Shown: positions 53,232 to 62,403, numbered from the stretch's first letter. The stretch: 64,000 nucleotides of DNA from Elusimicrobia bacterium UBA6262 (GCA_002441095.1 DJVG01000038.1:291-64290), one strand, 5' to 3'. Program-made: numbers and translations. The notes: generated by a model not told the origin, from the sequence alone.

Positions 53232-53261
53232 TGAACTAAATCAAGTTAGGTTGGCTAAATT

Positions 53262-54134
53262 ATGCCGGAAGAAAAAAAGATTGGACTCATAGCCGGTAAC
53301 GGTGACTATCCGCTGCATTTTGCCAAAGCAGCCAAGGCCCAGGGTAAAACGATCATTACTGTTGCCTTAGAAGGTGAAACCGATCCTGAGCTGAAAACGC
53401 TGGTGGACAGCTTCACCTGGGTGGGCCTGGGGCAATTGAATAAATTGATCGATATTTTCAAAAAAGAGAAAATCACCCGGGTCGTAATGGCCGGGCAAGT
53501 GAAACATTTCCGTCTTTTTGACCTGTTAAGACTTGATCTCAGGGCTGCCGCGCTGCTGAAACGGCTGCCGAACAAAAAAGCAGATACGATCCTGGGCGGG
53601 GTAGCCGCAGAACTGGACAAAGAAGGCATTGCCTTGGTTGATTCCAGGATATTTTTAGAGAAATTCATCCCGCCGGCCGGGGTCTTGACCAAGGGCAGGC
53701 CAAGTAAGGAACAAGAAAAGGATATCGAATTTGGCCTGAAGATCGCCAAGGGCATTGCTGCCCTGGATGTCGGCCAGACAATTGTAGTTAAGGACCGGGC
53801 GGTCCTGGCAGTGGAAGCGATGGAAGGCACGGACCAGACGATCTTGCGCGGCGGTAAGATCGGTAAGGGCGAGGTAGTGGTAGTGAAAGTATCCAAGCCC
53901 AACCAGGATTTCCGTTTTGATGTGCCGATCATTGGTGAAAACACAATTGCCGTCTTGCACGAAGCCGGGGCCGGGGTTTTGGCTTTTTGCGCCGGGGAAA
54001 CACTGGTACTCAATATAGAACGGGTTATCGAATTAGCAAACGAATATAAAATCTGTTTAGTAGCTATAAAGAGAATTACCAATGACCAAAATCCAATGAC
54101 AAATCAAATCCCAATTTCTAATTCAAATTGGTAA
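53262..54134 (+). CDS. lpxI: UDP-2,3-diacylglucosamine hydrolase LpxI (DUF1009)
   Basis: This 290-residue enzyme has an N-terminal LpxI domain (KKIGLIAGNGDYPLHFAKAAKAQG) and a C-terminal DUF1009 domain (KGIAALDVGQTIVVKDRAVLAVEAMEGTD, RFDVPIIGENTI). It makes lipid X from UDP-diacylglucosamine and replaces LpxH, which is absent here. The final ~18 residues (TNDQNPMTNQIPISNSNW) are encoded by the AAATGACAAAT word repeat and are probably not part of the fold. The ribosome-binding site is weak. Confidence 0.93.
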   Translation: MPEEKKIGLIAGNGDYPLHFAKAAKAQGKTIITVALEGETDPELKTLVDSFTWVGLGQLNKLIDIFKKEKITRVVMAGQVKHFRLFDLLRLDLRAAALLKRLPNKKADTILGGVAAELDKEGIALVDSRIFLEKFIPPAGVLTKGRPSKEQEKDIEFGLKIAKGIAALDVGQTIVVKDRAVLAVEAMEGTDQTILRGGKIGKGEVVVVKVSKPNQDFRFDVPIIGENTIAVLHEAGAGVLAFCAGETLVLNIERVIELANEYKICLVAIKRITNDQNPMTNQIPISNSNW

Positions 54135-54178
54135 TTGGTAATTTATTTGTCATTGGCAATTGGTAATTTTGATTTGGA
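54074..54178 (+). repeat. CAATGACAAAT word array across the lpxI stop
   Basis: Sense words (ACCAATGACCAAAATCCAAT, GACAAATCAAATCCCAATTT) lie inside the lpxI frame. The inverted words (TTGGTAATTGGTAATT, ATTTGTCATTGGCAATTGG) follow the TAA. It is the clearest case of a repeat arm being translated. Confidence 0.8.
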
Positions 54179-54191
54179 CAGGGGTTTCATA

Positions 54192-55130
54192 ATGTCTTCG
54201 CTTAAGATGGGGGTTATAGGAATAGGACACCTTGGGGTGCATCATGCCAGGATCGTCAGCAGCTTACCTGAAGTTGAGCTTATCGGGATCTGTGATATCA
54301 ATGCATCCCAGGCCAGAAGGATCGCCAGCCAATATAAGACTGCGGCGTATACTGACTACCGGCAGCTCCTGACCAAGGTTGATGCGGTGAGTATTGCCGT
54401 TCCCACCCCGTTGCATTACCAGATCGCTAAAGATTTTATCAATGCCCAGGTGCACTGTTTGATCGAAAAACCGATCACGCCGAACCTGGCTGAGGCCGAA
54501 GAATTGCTGGCCCTGGTAAAACAGAAAAATTTGATCCTCCAGGTTGGGCATATTGAACGATTTAATCCTGCCGTTCTCGAAGCGCAAAAATATATCAATG
54601 AGCCAAAATTCATTGAAGTCAATCGCTTAGGGCCGTATGACCCGCGCGTGGCTCATATCAGCGTCGTCCTTGACCTGATGATCCATGATATCGACATTGT
54701 GCTGTACCTGGTACAAGACCGGATACTGTCCATAGATGCAGTCGGGGCCAAAGTGCTGAGCCATTTTGAAGATATCGCTAATGCCAGGATCCGCTTTGCC
54801 AATGGTTGCGTAGCCAATATTTCCGCCAGCCGGGTATCCTTAAAGAAATTCCGCAAGATCCGTATTTTCCAAAAAGATTCGTACCTTTCCCTTGATTATG
54901 CCAAGCCTGGCTTAAAATTATACCAGAAAAAAAAGGAAGATGTCACCAGCCTGAAAGATATAAGAGTCGTTTATCCACGGTTGGTCAAGCTAGAGCCTTT
55001 GGCTGAAGAATTGAAACATTTTGTCAATTGTGTCCGGGAAGGCAGGAACCCCCAGGTAACCGGTGAACATGGGCGGGATGCCCTGGAAATAGCCCTGGAA
55101 ATCATGAGGAAAATAAAGAGCAGCGAATAA
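54192..55130 (+). CDS. Gfo/Idh/MocA-family NAD-dependent oxidoreductase
   Basis: This 312-residue protein has an N-terminal Rossmann domain (GVIGIGHLGVHHARI), the family EKP motif (CLIEKPITPN) and a C-terminal substrate domain (HIERFNPAV, DLMIHDIDIVLYL). It lies between lpxI and lpxB in the lipid A cluster. GnnA, which oxidises UDP-GlcNAc at C3 to make 2,3-diamino lipid A, belongs to this family and is found near lpxA in some bacteria. Its partner aminotransferase GnnB is not in the window, so the link is only suggestive. ATG 54192 is the start; the longer frame runs through the repeat. Confidence 0.85.
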   Translation: MSSLKMGVIGIGHLGVHHARIVSSLPEVELIGICDINASQARRIASQYKTAAYTDYRQLLTKVDAVSIAVPTPLHYQIAKDFINAQVHCLIEKPITPNLAEAEELLALVKQKNLILQVGHIERFNPAVLEAQKYINEPKFIEVNRLGPYDPRVAHISVVLDLMIHDIDIVLYLVQDRILSIDAVGAKVLSHFEDIANARIRFANGCVANISASRVSLKKFRKIRIFQKDSYLSLDYAKPGLKLYQKKKEDVTSLKDIRVVYPRLVKLEPLAEELKHFVNCVREGRNPQVTGEHGRDALEIALEIMRKIKSSE

Positions 55131-55136
55131 AAGCCG

Positions 55137-55222
55137 AATGCCTGCCTGCCGGTAGGCAGGATAGCTAATATCGCTAATAAGAGCATTCGTGGCATTCGCT
55201 GTCATTCGAGTCATTCGCAGGA
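55137..55222 (+). repeat. 36-bp dispersed repeat copy 2 plus GCATTCG words
   Basis: Positions 55137-55172 repeat 52270-52305 exactly. They are followed by four ATTCG words (GCATTCGTGGCATTCGCTG, TCATTCGAGTCATTCGCAG) that lead into the GGAG of lpxB. A single inverted word (CGAATG, 55135-55140) is at the left. Confidence 0.8.
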
Positions 55223-55228
55223 GTTTTC

Positions 55229-56356
55229 GTGAAAAAGATTTTCATCGTGGCTGGTGAAGCCAGCGGAGATATCCATGGCGCAAACCTGGTAAAAGAGTTA
55301 AGAAAATTGCAGCCGGATGCTACTATTGTCGGATTTGGCGGACAGAGAATGCAAGCCGCCGGGATGAAGCTGCTCTATAACCTGGCTGACCATGCAGTTA
55401 TTGGTTTTTTTGAGGTCATTAAAAATCTGGTTTTGATCAAACGGTTATTGAAAACCACAGGCCGATATCTACGCGAAGAAAAACCGGACATTGTCATACT
55501 GATAGATTATCCTGGTTTTAATTTTAAGGTCGGGAAACTGGCGCATTCGTTACATATCCCCGTAGTATATTACATTGCGCCGCAAATCTGGGCCTGGTGG
55601 CCGGGGCGGATCAAAGAGATCAAGGAATTTGCCAGTAAAGTACTGGTGGTCTTTCCCTTTGAAGAAGAAATCTATGCGCAGGCCGGTATTCCGGTCAAAT
55701 GGGTAGGTCATCCGCTGCTGGAACATATTCCCGCAGAAACAAAAATCGATATTTACGAGAAATATCAGCTGGATCGGAAGAAGAAACTGATCGGGCTATT
55801 ACCAGGCAGCCGGCGCCAGGAAATAGAACATTTACTTCCCGTAATGTTAGCTGCTGCCGGCAAAGTGCTGGCCACCCAACCTGATATTGAATTGGTTTTA
55901 TTGCGTTCCTCGTCTATAGACCGGACCTGGCTGGAAAATATTATTCAATCTTCACGCTTGGCGGTTAAAGTTATAGATGATGATACTTACCAGGTCCGGC
56001 GGCAGCTGGCGTTAGCCTATGTTGCCAGCGGGACAGCAACACTGGAAATGGCCTATTTGGGTATTCCTATGCTGATCATGTATAAGGTGAATGCCTTAAG
56101 CTATCAAATGGCCAAGCGCCTGGTAAAGATACCATATATCGGTTTGGCTAATATTGTCAGCGGCCAAAAAGTAGTGCCAGAATTTGTCCAGGATGCGGTA
56201 GAACCTTCAGGCATTGCAGCGCAGACTGAAAAATATTTACATAATCCTGCTGAGCTGAAAGCGATCAAGGATACATTGTTGCAGATCAAGGATAAACTGG
56301 GGGCCCCCGGCGCCTCGTTACGGGCGGCGCAGGAAATAGTAGTCATCCTAGACTAG
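55229..56356 (+). CDS. lpxB: lipid-A-disaccharide synthase LpxB
   Basis: This 375-residue GT19 glycosyltransferase joins lipid X and UDP-diacylglucosamine. It has the N-terminal 'VAGEASGDIHGANLVKEL', 'PQIWAWWPGRIKEI' and the nucleotide-binding 'LAYVASGTATLEMAYLGIPMLIMYK'. GTG start with AGGAG 5-6 nt upstream, in the end of the ATTCG words. The length is normal. Confidence 0.95.
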   Translation: MKKIFIVAGEASGDIHGANLVKELRKLQPDATIVGFGGQRMQAAGMKLLYNLADHAVIGFFEVIKNLVLIKRLLKTTGRYLREEKPDIVILIDYPGFNFKVGKLAHSLHIPVVYYIAPQIWAWWPGRIKEIKEFASKVLVVFPFEEEIYAQAGIPVKWVGHPLLEHIPAETKIDIYEKYQLDRKKKLIGLLPGSRRQEIEHLLPVMLAAAGKVLATQPDIELVLLRSSSIDRTWLENIIQSSRLAVKVIDDDTYQVRRQLALAYVASGTATLEMAYLGIPMLIMYKVNALSYQMAKRLVKIPYIGLANIVSGQKVVPEFVQDAVEPSGIAAQTEKYLHNPAELKAIKDTLLQIKDKLGAPGASLRAAQEIVVILD

Positions 56357-56369
56357 ACTTCAGGATGTC

Positions 56370-56387
56370 TTGATTACACAGATTAAA
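56370..56387 (+). repeat. TTGATTACACAGATTAAA phrase
   Basis: This is identical over 18 nt to 9371-9388. It lies between lpxB and the ABC exporter and is the only recognisable element in that spacer. Confidence 0.6.
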
Positions 56388-56406
56388 CAAAGAAGAGAAA
56401 AACACT

Positions 56407-58134
56407 ATGGATAATAAAGCTATTTTTAAGAAATTATGGCTGTATGTCAAACCTTACTATAGCCGCCTGCTTTGGGCTGTAGCCTGCATGATCGGTGTGG
56501 CCTTATTTACTACTGCTTCGATGTGGATCCTGAAATATGTGATTGACCGCATTTTTATTGAAAAAAACACCCAGATGCTTTTATGGATCTCCCTGAGTTT
56601 GCCGTTGATCTTCCTGTTGAAGGGGATTTGTTCTTACGGACAAGGCTATCTCATGTCTTATATCGGGCAAAAAATTGTCATGGATCTGCGTAATGATCTG
56701 TTTGAGCATTACCAAAAGCTTTCCCTGGATTATTTTGAGAATAAAAGGACCGGCTCTATTATTTCCCGGATCACTAATGATGTCGGTATTATTCAGAATG
56801 CAGTGTCCAGCGGCTTGGTCAGTATAATCAAGGATGGTTTAACTATTATCGGCCTGATTACCTTAATGTTTTATTTGCATTGGCGTTTTGCCACCTATAC
56901 CCTGGTTTTTAGCCCTTTTCTGATCTATGTATTAGCGATCTTCGGCAAGAAGTTACGGCATGTCTCCACTGAATCCCAGCAGAAAACCGCAGATATATAC
57001 TCTATCCTCATTGAGACGATTTCCGGCATCAAGATCGTCAAGGCTTTTTGCGCGCAAGACCGGGAAATCGAGCGGTTCACCAGGGAGAATCGCAATTTCT
57101 TTAACATTACCATGCGGTCCATGCGGGTGATCGCCCTGTCGCCGCCGCTGATGGAGTTTATCGGAGTACTGGGGTCAACGATCTTTGTCTGGTATGGCGG
57201 GATGGAAGTGATCCGCGGTTATTGGACAGCCGGAGCATTTTTCTCTTTTGTGGGAGCCGCCCTGTCAACCTATACCCCGATCAAGAGCTTTTCCAATAGT
57301 AATGCCGTATTGCAGCAGACCATTGCTGCCAGCGAGCGTATTTTTAAAGTCCTGGAAACTGAACCGACCGTGATGGAAGCGCCGGACGCGGTTCCCCTGC
57401 CGTTACTGCAGAGAGATATCGTGTTTGAAAAAATCGGTTTTGCCTATGACGCTGAGCAAGTATTGAACGATATCGACTTAAAAGTAAAAACCGGGGAAAT
57501 TATTGCTATTGTAGGACCCAGTGGCAGCGGTAAGACGACCCTGGTCAATTTGTTGCCCCGTTTCTATGATCCGACGGCAGGACAGATCAAAATGGATGGC
57601 CATGATTTAAAAGGAGTGATCTTAGCTTCCTTGAGAAACCAGATCGGTATTGTTACCCAGGAAACCATTCTTTTTAGCGATACGGTCAGGAATAATATTT
57701 CTTACGGGAGTCCGCAAGCCAGTGAAAAGGAAATAATAAAAGCGGCTAAAGCTGCTAACGCGCATACTTTTATCGTGGCCATGGAGCAAGGATATGAAAC
57801 AATGATCCGGGACCGGGGCATCAACTTAAGCGGCGGAGAGCGCCAGCGCCTGGCCATGGCCCGGGCGATATTAAAGGACCCCCGTATCCTGGTCCTTGAT
57901 GAAGCCACCAGCGCCCTGGATAGCGAGAGCGAGCAGATCGTGCAGGAGGCCCTGGATCAATTAATGATGAAGCGTACCACCTTCATTATTGCTCATCGGC
58001 TTTCTACCGTCAGAAAAGCGGATAAGATAGTTATACTGGAAAAGGGCAGGATAGTGGATATCGGAAAGCACCAGGAACTGCTTGACCGCTGCAGTTTATA
58101 TAAAAAACTGTATGAGATACAGTTTAGAGCTTAA
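56407..58134 (+). CDS. msbA: ABC exporter, MsbA-type lipid A flippase
   Basis: This 575-residue half-transporter has six transmembrane helices (~1-310) and one nucleotide-binding domain (Walker A GPSGSGKTT near 370, signature LSGGERQRLAMARAI near 474, Walker B ILVLDEATSALD near 494). It works as a homodimer. Its position between lpxB and the Kdo/acyl genes supports lipid A-core flipping across the inner membrane rather than drug export. Confidence 0.92.
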   Translation: MDNKAIFKKLWLYVKPYYSRLLWAVACMIGVALFTTASMWILKYVIDRIFIEKNTQMLLWISLSLPLIFLLKGICSYGQGYLMSYIGQKIVMDLRNDLFEHYQKLSLDYFENKRTGSIISRITNDVGIIQNAVSSGLVSIIKDGLTIIGLITLMFYLHWRFATYTLVFSPFLIYVLAIFGKKLRHVSTESQQKTADIYSILIETISGIKIVKAFCAQDREIERFTRENRNFFNITMRSMRVIALSPPLMEFIGVLGSTIFVWYGGMEVIRGYWTAGAFFSFVGAALSTYTPIKSFSNSNAVLQQTIAASERIFKVLETEPTVMEAPDAVPLPLLQRDIVFEKIGFAYDAEQVLNDIDLKVKTGEIIAIVGPSGSGKTTLVNLLPRFYDPTAGQIKMDGHDLKGVILASLRNQIGIVTQETILFSDTVRNNISYGSPQASEKEIIKAAKAANAHTFIVAMEQGYETMIRDRGINLSGGERQRLAMARAILKDPRILVLDEATSALDSESEQIVQEALDQLMMKRTTFIIAHRLSTVRKADKIVILEKGRIVDIGKHQELLDRCSLYKKLYEIQFRA

Positions 58135-58138
58135 AAAA

Positions 58139-58172
58139 GTTGCGAGTTCTGAGTTGCGGGTTTCGAGTTAGG
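58139..58172 (+). repeat. GCGAGTTCTGAGTTGCGGG word repeat, single arm
   Basis: This is a one-sided copy of the CGAGTT family seen at 49091. It fills the 46-nt spacer after msbA; its end supplies the AGGAGC ribosome-binding site of the next gene. Confidence 0.6.
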
Positions 58173-58180
58173 AGCTATTT

Positions 58181-58810
58181 TTGATCAATAAGCTTATTGC
58201 TTTTATCGGGTATATAGCTATTTGGTTTATTGGCCTTACCAGCCATATTACTGTGATCAATAATGGGATTATTGAAAATTTAAAGAAAGAAGGCAGGAAT
58301 TATATCTATGCTTTCTGGCACGGCCGGCAGTTATTCCTCGTTTATTCCCACCGTTTCCGAAAAATTAATATTCTGATCAGCCAGAGCCGGGATGGCCAGC
58401 TGATCACCGATATTACCAGGTTATTCGGTTTTAAGGCGGTCCGTGGTTCAACTACCCGCGGCGGTATGCGCGCCTTGGTCTCCTTGGTCCAGGCCGCGGC
58501 AGCCGGCGATATCCTGGCTTTTACTCCTGATGGGCCTAAAGGACCTTACCGGGAGATCCAACCCGGCGTTTTATATATTGCCCAGAAAACAGGCTTGCCG
58601 ATCGTGCCGCTGACTTTCAGTGCCCGCAGGAAAATCGTACTGCATAGTAATTGGGATAAATTTGTCATACCGTATCCATTTAATTCTATCATTGTGGCTA
58701 ATGGTACCCCGATATATATTCAAAAGACAGACGATCTGGAAGTGAAGAAAAAAGAACTACAGCAAGCGATGAACCTGCTGACCGATAAAACTGATAAACT
58801 GGTAGAGTAG
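58181..58810 (+). CDS. DUF374 lysophospholipid-type acyltransferase
   Basis: This 209-residue protein has an N-terminal hydrophobic helix and the acyltransferase motif FWHGRQ (H47). 'SQSRDGQLI', 'FTPDGPKGP' (~115-122) and 'PIVPLTFSARRK' are typical of DUF374. These proteins are found in lipid A clusters of bacteria without standard LpxL/LpxM, so secondary acylation of lipid A is likely, by context. TTG start. Confidence 0.85.
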   Translation: MINKLIAFIGYIAIWFIGLTSHITVINNGIIENLKKEGRNYIYAFWHGRQLFLVYSHRFRKINILISQSRDGQLITDITRLFGFKAVRGSTTRGGMRALVSLVQAAAAGDILAFTPDGPKGPYREIQPGVLYIAQKTGLPIVPLTFSARRKIVLHSNWDKFVIPYPFNSIIVANGTPIYIQKTDDLEVKKKELQQAMNLLTDKTDKLVE

Positions 58811-58833
58811 TACTGCGCTAAGGAGCAAACTTG

Positions 58834-60096
58834 ATGTGGTTATATAATCTCATTCTTATCATGGTGTTGCTTCTGTCTGCTCCTTATTGGTTAGTAAAGC
58901 TGCTATTTTCCCGCGTCTGGCGGGTTGGTTTTAAACAACGGTTAGGATTCGGGTGCCCAGTGCTGCAGCAGCCGGTAATTTTGCTGCATGCCGCCAGTGT
59001 CGGAGAAATCAGGATCGCTGAAATCCTGATCAAAGAGCTAAAGCAGCGGGCTGATCCCCGGCCGATAGTGGTTTCAGTTCTTACTCCCACTGGTTTCACA
59101 CAGGCTCAAACGCGCCTGAATGGCTTGGCTGAGGTTGTTTTTGCTCCCTTAGACCTGCCTTTTATCGTTGGACGATTTATGAAGAAGATCAACCCGGTTT
59201 TACTGGGAGTCATAGAAACAGAATTATGGCCTAATCTTATTGTTACTGCCAAAAACAAAGGCGTGAAAATAATCCTGCTGAACGGACGGTTGTCGGACCG
59301 GAGTTATCCCACCTATCAAAAAATTAAAATATTATTTAGAAAAATAATACGCTATTTTGATTACGCCTGTGTGCAAACGGAAGAGGATAAAAAAAGATTT
59401 ATGGCTTTGGGATTGCCGCCGGAACGGCTGGCTGTTACTTCGTCAGTTAAATATGATTTTGAGATCAAGCTGGATGTCCCTGCCGCCAGTATCCGCCAGA
59501 GATATTCATTCGCACCGGATGACTTGATCTGGGTGGCCGGCAGTACCCGCAACGGGGAAGAGGCAGTGCTTATTAAAGCCTGGCTGGATATACGGGGAAA
59601 AGTGCCAAACTTAAAATTAGTGCTGGCGCCCAGGCATCTGAAACGAATTAATGAGATCAAAAAACTGCTCAGTAATAAAGCCATATCATTTGCGTTAAGT
59701 TCACAGGGGCATACAGGTACACCGCCTTTTGACTGTTTATTGATCGATACTATGGGAGAACTCTTGCCAGCCTACAGCCTAGCGGATGTCGTTTTTATCG
59801 GTGGCAGCCTGGCTCAGTACGGCGGCCAGAATATATTGGAACCGGCAGCCCTGGCCAAGCCAGTGGTCTGCGGCCAGGATATGCGCAATTTTAAGGAAAT
59901 AACAAGCTATCTATTAGCCCAAAAAGCGATTATCCAGGTACACACCCTGGCCGAGTTAGTGGAAAATATTGTATTCCTATTGACTCATAAAGAAGCCGCC
60001 CGGCAAATGGGAATTAAAGCCCGGGAAAGCTTGATTGCCAAAAAAGGGGCAGCAGATAAAAATGTTGAGGCCATGGAAAGACTGTTAGCGGAGTAA
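58834..60096 (+). CDS. waaA: Kdo transferase WaaA (KdtA)
   Basis: This 420-residue GT30 enzyme attaches Kdo to lipid A. It has an N-terminal membrane helix, the catalytic Glu in HAASVGEIRIAEI (~57), 'ETELWPNLI' and the CMP-Kdo site 'FIGGSLAQYGGQNILEPAALAKPV'. ATG 58834 is better spaced from AAGGAGC than TTG 58831. Kdo synthesis genes (kdsA, kdsB) are not in the window. Confidence 0.95.
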   Translation: MWLYNLILIMVLLLSAPYWLVKLLFSRVWRVGFKQRLGFGCPVLQQPVILLHAASVGEIRIAEILIKELKQRADPRPIVVSVLTPTGFTQAQTRLNGLAEVVFAPLDLPFIVGRFMKKINPVLLGVIETELWPNLIVTAKNKGVKIILLNGRLSDRSYPTYQKIKILFRKIIRYFDYACVQTEEDKKRFMALGLPPERLAVTSSVKYDFEIKLDVPAASIRQRYSFAPDDLIWVAGSTRNGEEAVLIKAWLDIRGKVPNLKLVLAPRHLKRINEIKKLLSNKAISFALSSQGHTGTPPFDCLLIDTMGELLPAYSLADVVFIGGSLAQYGGQNILEPAALAKPVVCGQDMRNFKEITSYLLAQKAIIQVHTLAELVENIVFLLTHKEAARQMGIKARESLIAKKGAADKNVEAMERLLAE

Positions 60097-60160
60097 AGGC
60101 ACAAGAAAGAAAAATAGTTTTGCTTTTAACTTTGTGCTTATCTTGAGGGGAGTTGACCGA

Positions 60161-61204
60161 GTGGCGGATATTAGTGAATACAAAAACATCCTGGTAATTC
60201 GCCTTAGCTCGCTGGGGGATGTGGTCCTGACTACGCCGGTATTTGCTAATTTGCGCCAGGCCCTGCCTGAAACTAAGTTATCCGTTCTTACGAAAAGCCA
60301 GTATAAGGATATTTTTTTAAATAATCCGAACATTAATGAGATCTTAACGCTGGATAAACAGGAACCCCTGGCCAGCCTGATAAACCGGGTACGTAAAAAT
60401 AAATATGACTTGATCATTGACCTGCATAATAATTTACGCAGCCATATCGTGGGTTTTGCTTCCGGCGCAAAAGTTATCCGTTACAATAAGCAATCAATAA
60501 ACCGCTATGCTTTACTGCACTTTAGGCAAAGTAATCCGGCTTTGCGGAAAAGCGTAATTCAGCGCTACTTGGACACTCTGGATTTTTTGGGTTCACGGCT
60601 AGGGCGTCTTGATACTAAAATCTATCTAACAGAAAAAGAAACCAGGCAAGCCCAGGCTTTTCTGGAACAGTGTGGCTGCGGCACGGGAGATTTGATCATT
60701 GGCTTGAATCCAGGCGCGAAATGGGAAACTAAAAAATGGCCGTTGCCGAACTGGCTGGAATTTATTAAATTATGCCAGGGCCAGAAAATAAAACTGCTGT
60801 TGTTCGGCGATTCCAGTGACCAGAGGTTCATCAGCGCCCTGTTAAAAGAAGCGGGAGAAGTAAGAGATACTGTAATAAATATGGCCGGTAAAACTGACCT
60901 GCGGCAGTTAAGCGCGCTGATCAAGCAATGCCGGGTATTGGTCACAGGCGATTCCGGAGCATTGCATATCGCGCAGGCGCTGGCTGTCCCGGTCTTAGTG
61001 CTGCTTGGCCCAACAGTACCGGAATTCGGTTTTATAAGTGCCCGGAGAAACGATATAGTATTATTTAAAGAATTACCCTGCCGGCCGTGCAGCCTGCATG
61101 GGACCAATGACTGTAAAAGAGGTGACCGGTTGTGCTTGGCCGGCCTATCAGCCAAGGAAGTATTTGGCTCTTTGCAGGAGCAGTTAAAGACAGATGGCAG
61201 TTAG
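60161..61204 (+). CDS. GT9 heptosyltransferase-like glycosyltransferase
   Basis: This 347-residue ADP-heptose:LPS heptosyltransferase family (GT9) protein has 'NILVIRLSSLGDVVLTTPVFANL' at the N-terminus and the nucleotide-sugar motif 'VTGDSGALHIAQALAVPVLVLLGPT'. A C-terminal Cys-rich stretch (LPCRPCSLHGTNDC) is seen in WaaF-like proteins. It probably extends the inner core. The start is taken as GTG 60161 after GAGGGGAG; GTG 60134 is also in frame. Confidence 0.88.
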   Translation: MADISEYKNILVIRLSSLGDVVLTTPVFANLRQALPETKLSVLTKSQYKDIFLNNPNINEILTLDKQEPLASLINRVRKNKYDLIIDLHNNLRSHIVGFASGAKVIRYNKQSINRYALLHFRQSNPALRKSVIQRYLDTLDFLGSRLGRLDTKIYLTEKETRQAQAFLEQCGCGTGDLIIGLNPGAKWETKKWPLPNWLEFIKLCQGQKIKLLLFGDSSDQRFISALLKEAGEVRDTVINMAGKTDLRQLSALIKQCRVLVTGDSGALHIAQALAVPVLVLLGPTVPEFGFISARRNDIVLFKELPCRPCSLHGTNDCKRGDRLCLAGLSAKEVFGSLQEQLKTDGS

Positions 61205-61242
61205 CAGATGGCTGGCGGCAGAAAAAGAATAAGGTGCAATTA

Positions 61243-62280
61243 ATGGAAAAATTAAAAAGAATATTAATAATTCAGACGGCGTTTTTGGGAGATGTCGTCT
61301 TAACTATCCCGTTGATCATGGCGGCAAAAAAAGCTTTTCCGGATGCTTATCTTGGCGTCATGGTTATTCCTGCGGTGAGGGAAATACTGGCGAATAATCC
61401 GGATATAGACGAGATTATCGTGTATGACAAAAAGGGCAAAGATAGGTCCTGGATGGCTTTCCGGGACTTAGTGGTAAAGATAAAAGCACATCATTTTAAT
61501 GTGGCCATACTGCCGCATCGTTCGCTAAAAAGTGCTTTGCTGTGTTTCCTGGCCCGGATCCCCAGAAGGATCGGATTTGTTGTTGCTGCCGGGAGCTTTC
61601 TGTATACTGATAAAGTACCTTATAAGCAAAGTCCTAAGATCCATGAGATCGACCGCAATCTTGACCTGCTCAAACCTTTGGGCGTGAAAGACAGAAAGTC
61701 AAACATTTCCCTGGACCCTGGGAAAGAGGCGATTAATCATGTTTTGGAACTTTGCAATGAATATGAGATCAAACCAGCGGACCTGGTGATCGGCATAAAC
61801 CCCGGCAGTGTTTGGCCGACTAAACGTTATGCGACGGAAAATTTTGCGGCCTTAGCTGACCGGCTAAGCCAGGAGCTTAAGGCGACGATCATTATTATTG
61901 GCAGTCCGGCTGATGTCCAAGTGGCTGATAAAATGGTCCGGCAAATGCGTGAAACAGCTATCAATCTGGCTGGTCGGACAACTCTCCTGCAAATGGTCGC
62001 CTTGATGAAGCGGCTAAACCTACTGGTCACTAATGATTCAGGTGCTATGCATGTAGCGGTAGCCATGGGCGTGCCGGTCGTGGCAATTTTTGGCGCGACT
62101 ACGCAGTCCCTGGGTTTTTACCCGTACAGCACCAAAGATATTGTAGTAGAAAAAGATTTGCCTTGCCGGCCATGCGGGAAGCACGGGGGCAGGCGTTGCC
62201 CGAAGAAGAATTTTGCCTGCATGAGATTGATCACAGTATCAGATGTTTTTGAGGCGGTGAAAAGACGGCTGGAAGAATAG
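61243..62280 (+). CDS. GT9 heptosyltransferase-like glycosyltransferase, second copy
   Basis: This 345-residue paralogue of the previous gene has 'RILIIQTAFLGDVVLTIPLIMAA', 'VTNDSGAMHVAVAMGVPVVAIFGATT' and the Cys cluster LPCRPCGKHGGRRC. ATG 61243 gives the standard N-terminus; an open frame extends back into the preceding gene (61132) but has no support. The two GT9 genes probably add successive core sugars. Confidence 0.88.
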   Translation: MEKLKRILIIQTAFLGDVVLTIPLIMAAKKAFPDAYLGVMVIPAVREILANNPDIDEIIVYDKKGKDRSWMAFRDLVVKIKAHHFNVAILPHRSLKSALLCFLARIPRRIGFVVAAGSFLYTDKVPYKQSPKIHEIDRNLDLLKPLGVKDRKSNISLDPGKEAINHVLELCNEYEIKPADLVIGINPGSVWPTKRYATENFAALADRLSQELKATIIIIGSPADVQVADKMVRQMRETAINLAGRTTLLQMVALMKRLNLLVTNDSGAMHVAVAMGVPVVAIFGATTQSLGFYPYSTKDIVVEKDLPCRPCGKHGGRRCPKKNFACMRLITVSDVFEAVKRRLEE

Positions 62281-62293
62281 GCTCTTAAAAAGG

Positions 62294-62390
62294 GTATCAG
62301 GTAATCAGGGTAACAGGATTAGGATATCAGGAAATCAGGATAGCAGGTTCCTGATAATCTGATAACCGTAACTAAAAATCTGTGTAATCG
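62294..62390 (+). repeat. ATCAGG word array plus inverted GATTACACAGATT phrase
   Basis: TATCAGGTAATCAGGGTAAC and ATATCAGGAAATCAGG words face CCTGATAATCTGATAACC. The array ends in AAATCTGTGTAATC (62376-62389), the inverse of the phrase at 56370. It is a short member of the family at 26586. Confidence 0.75.
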
Positions 62391-62403
62391 AAAAGGAACT
62401 TAA

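Noticed and set aside
54135..54191. N-terminal extension of the Gfo/Idh/MocA protein
   Set aside because: These codons are word-repeat sequence; the Rossmann fold begins a few residues after ATG 54192.
61132..61242. N-terminal extension of the second GT9 protein
   Set aside because: It overlaps the end of the preceding gene, and the family's N-terminus begins at ATG 61243.
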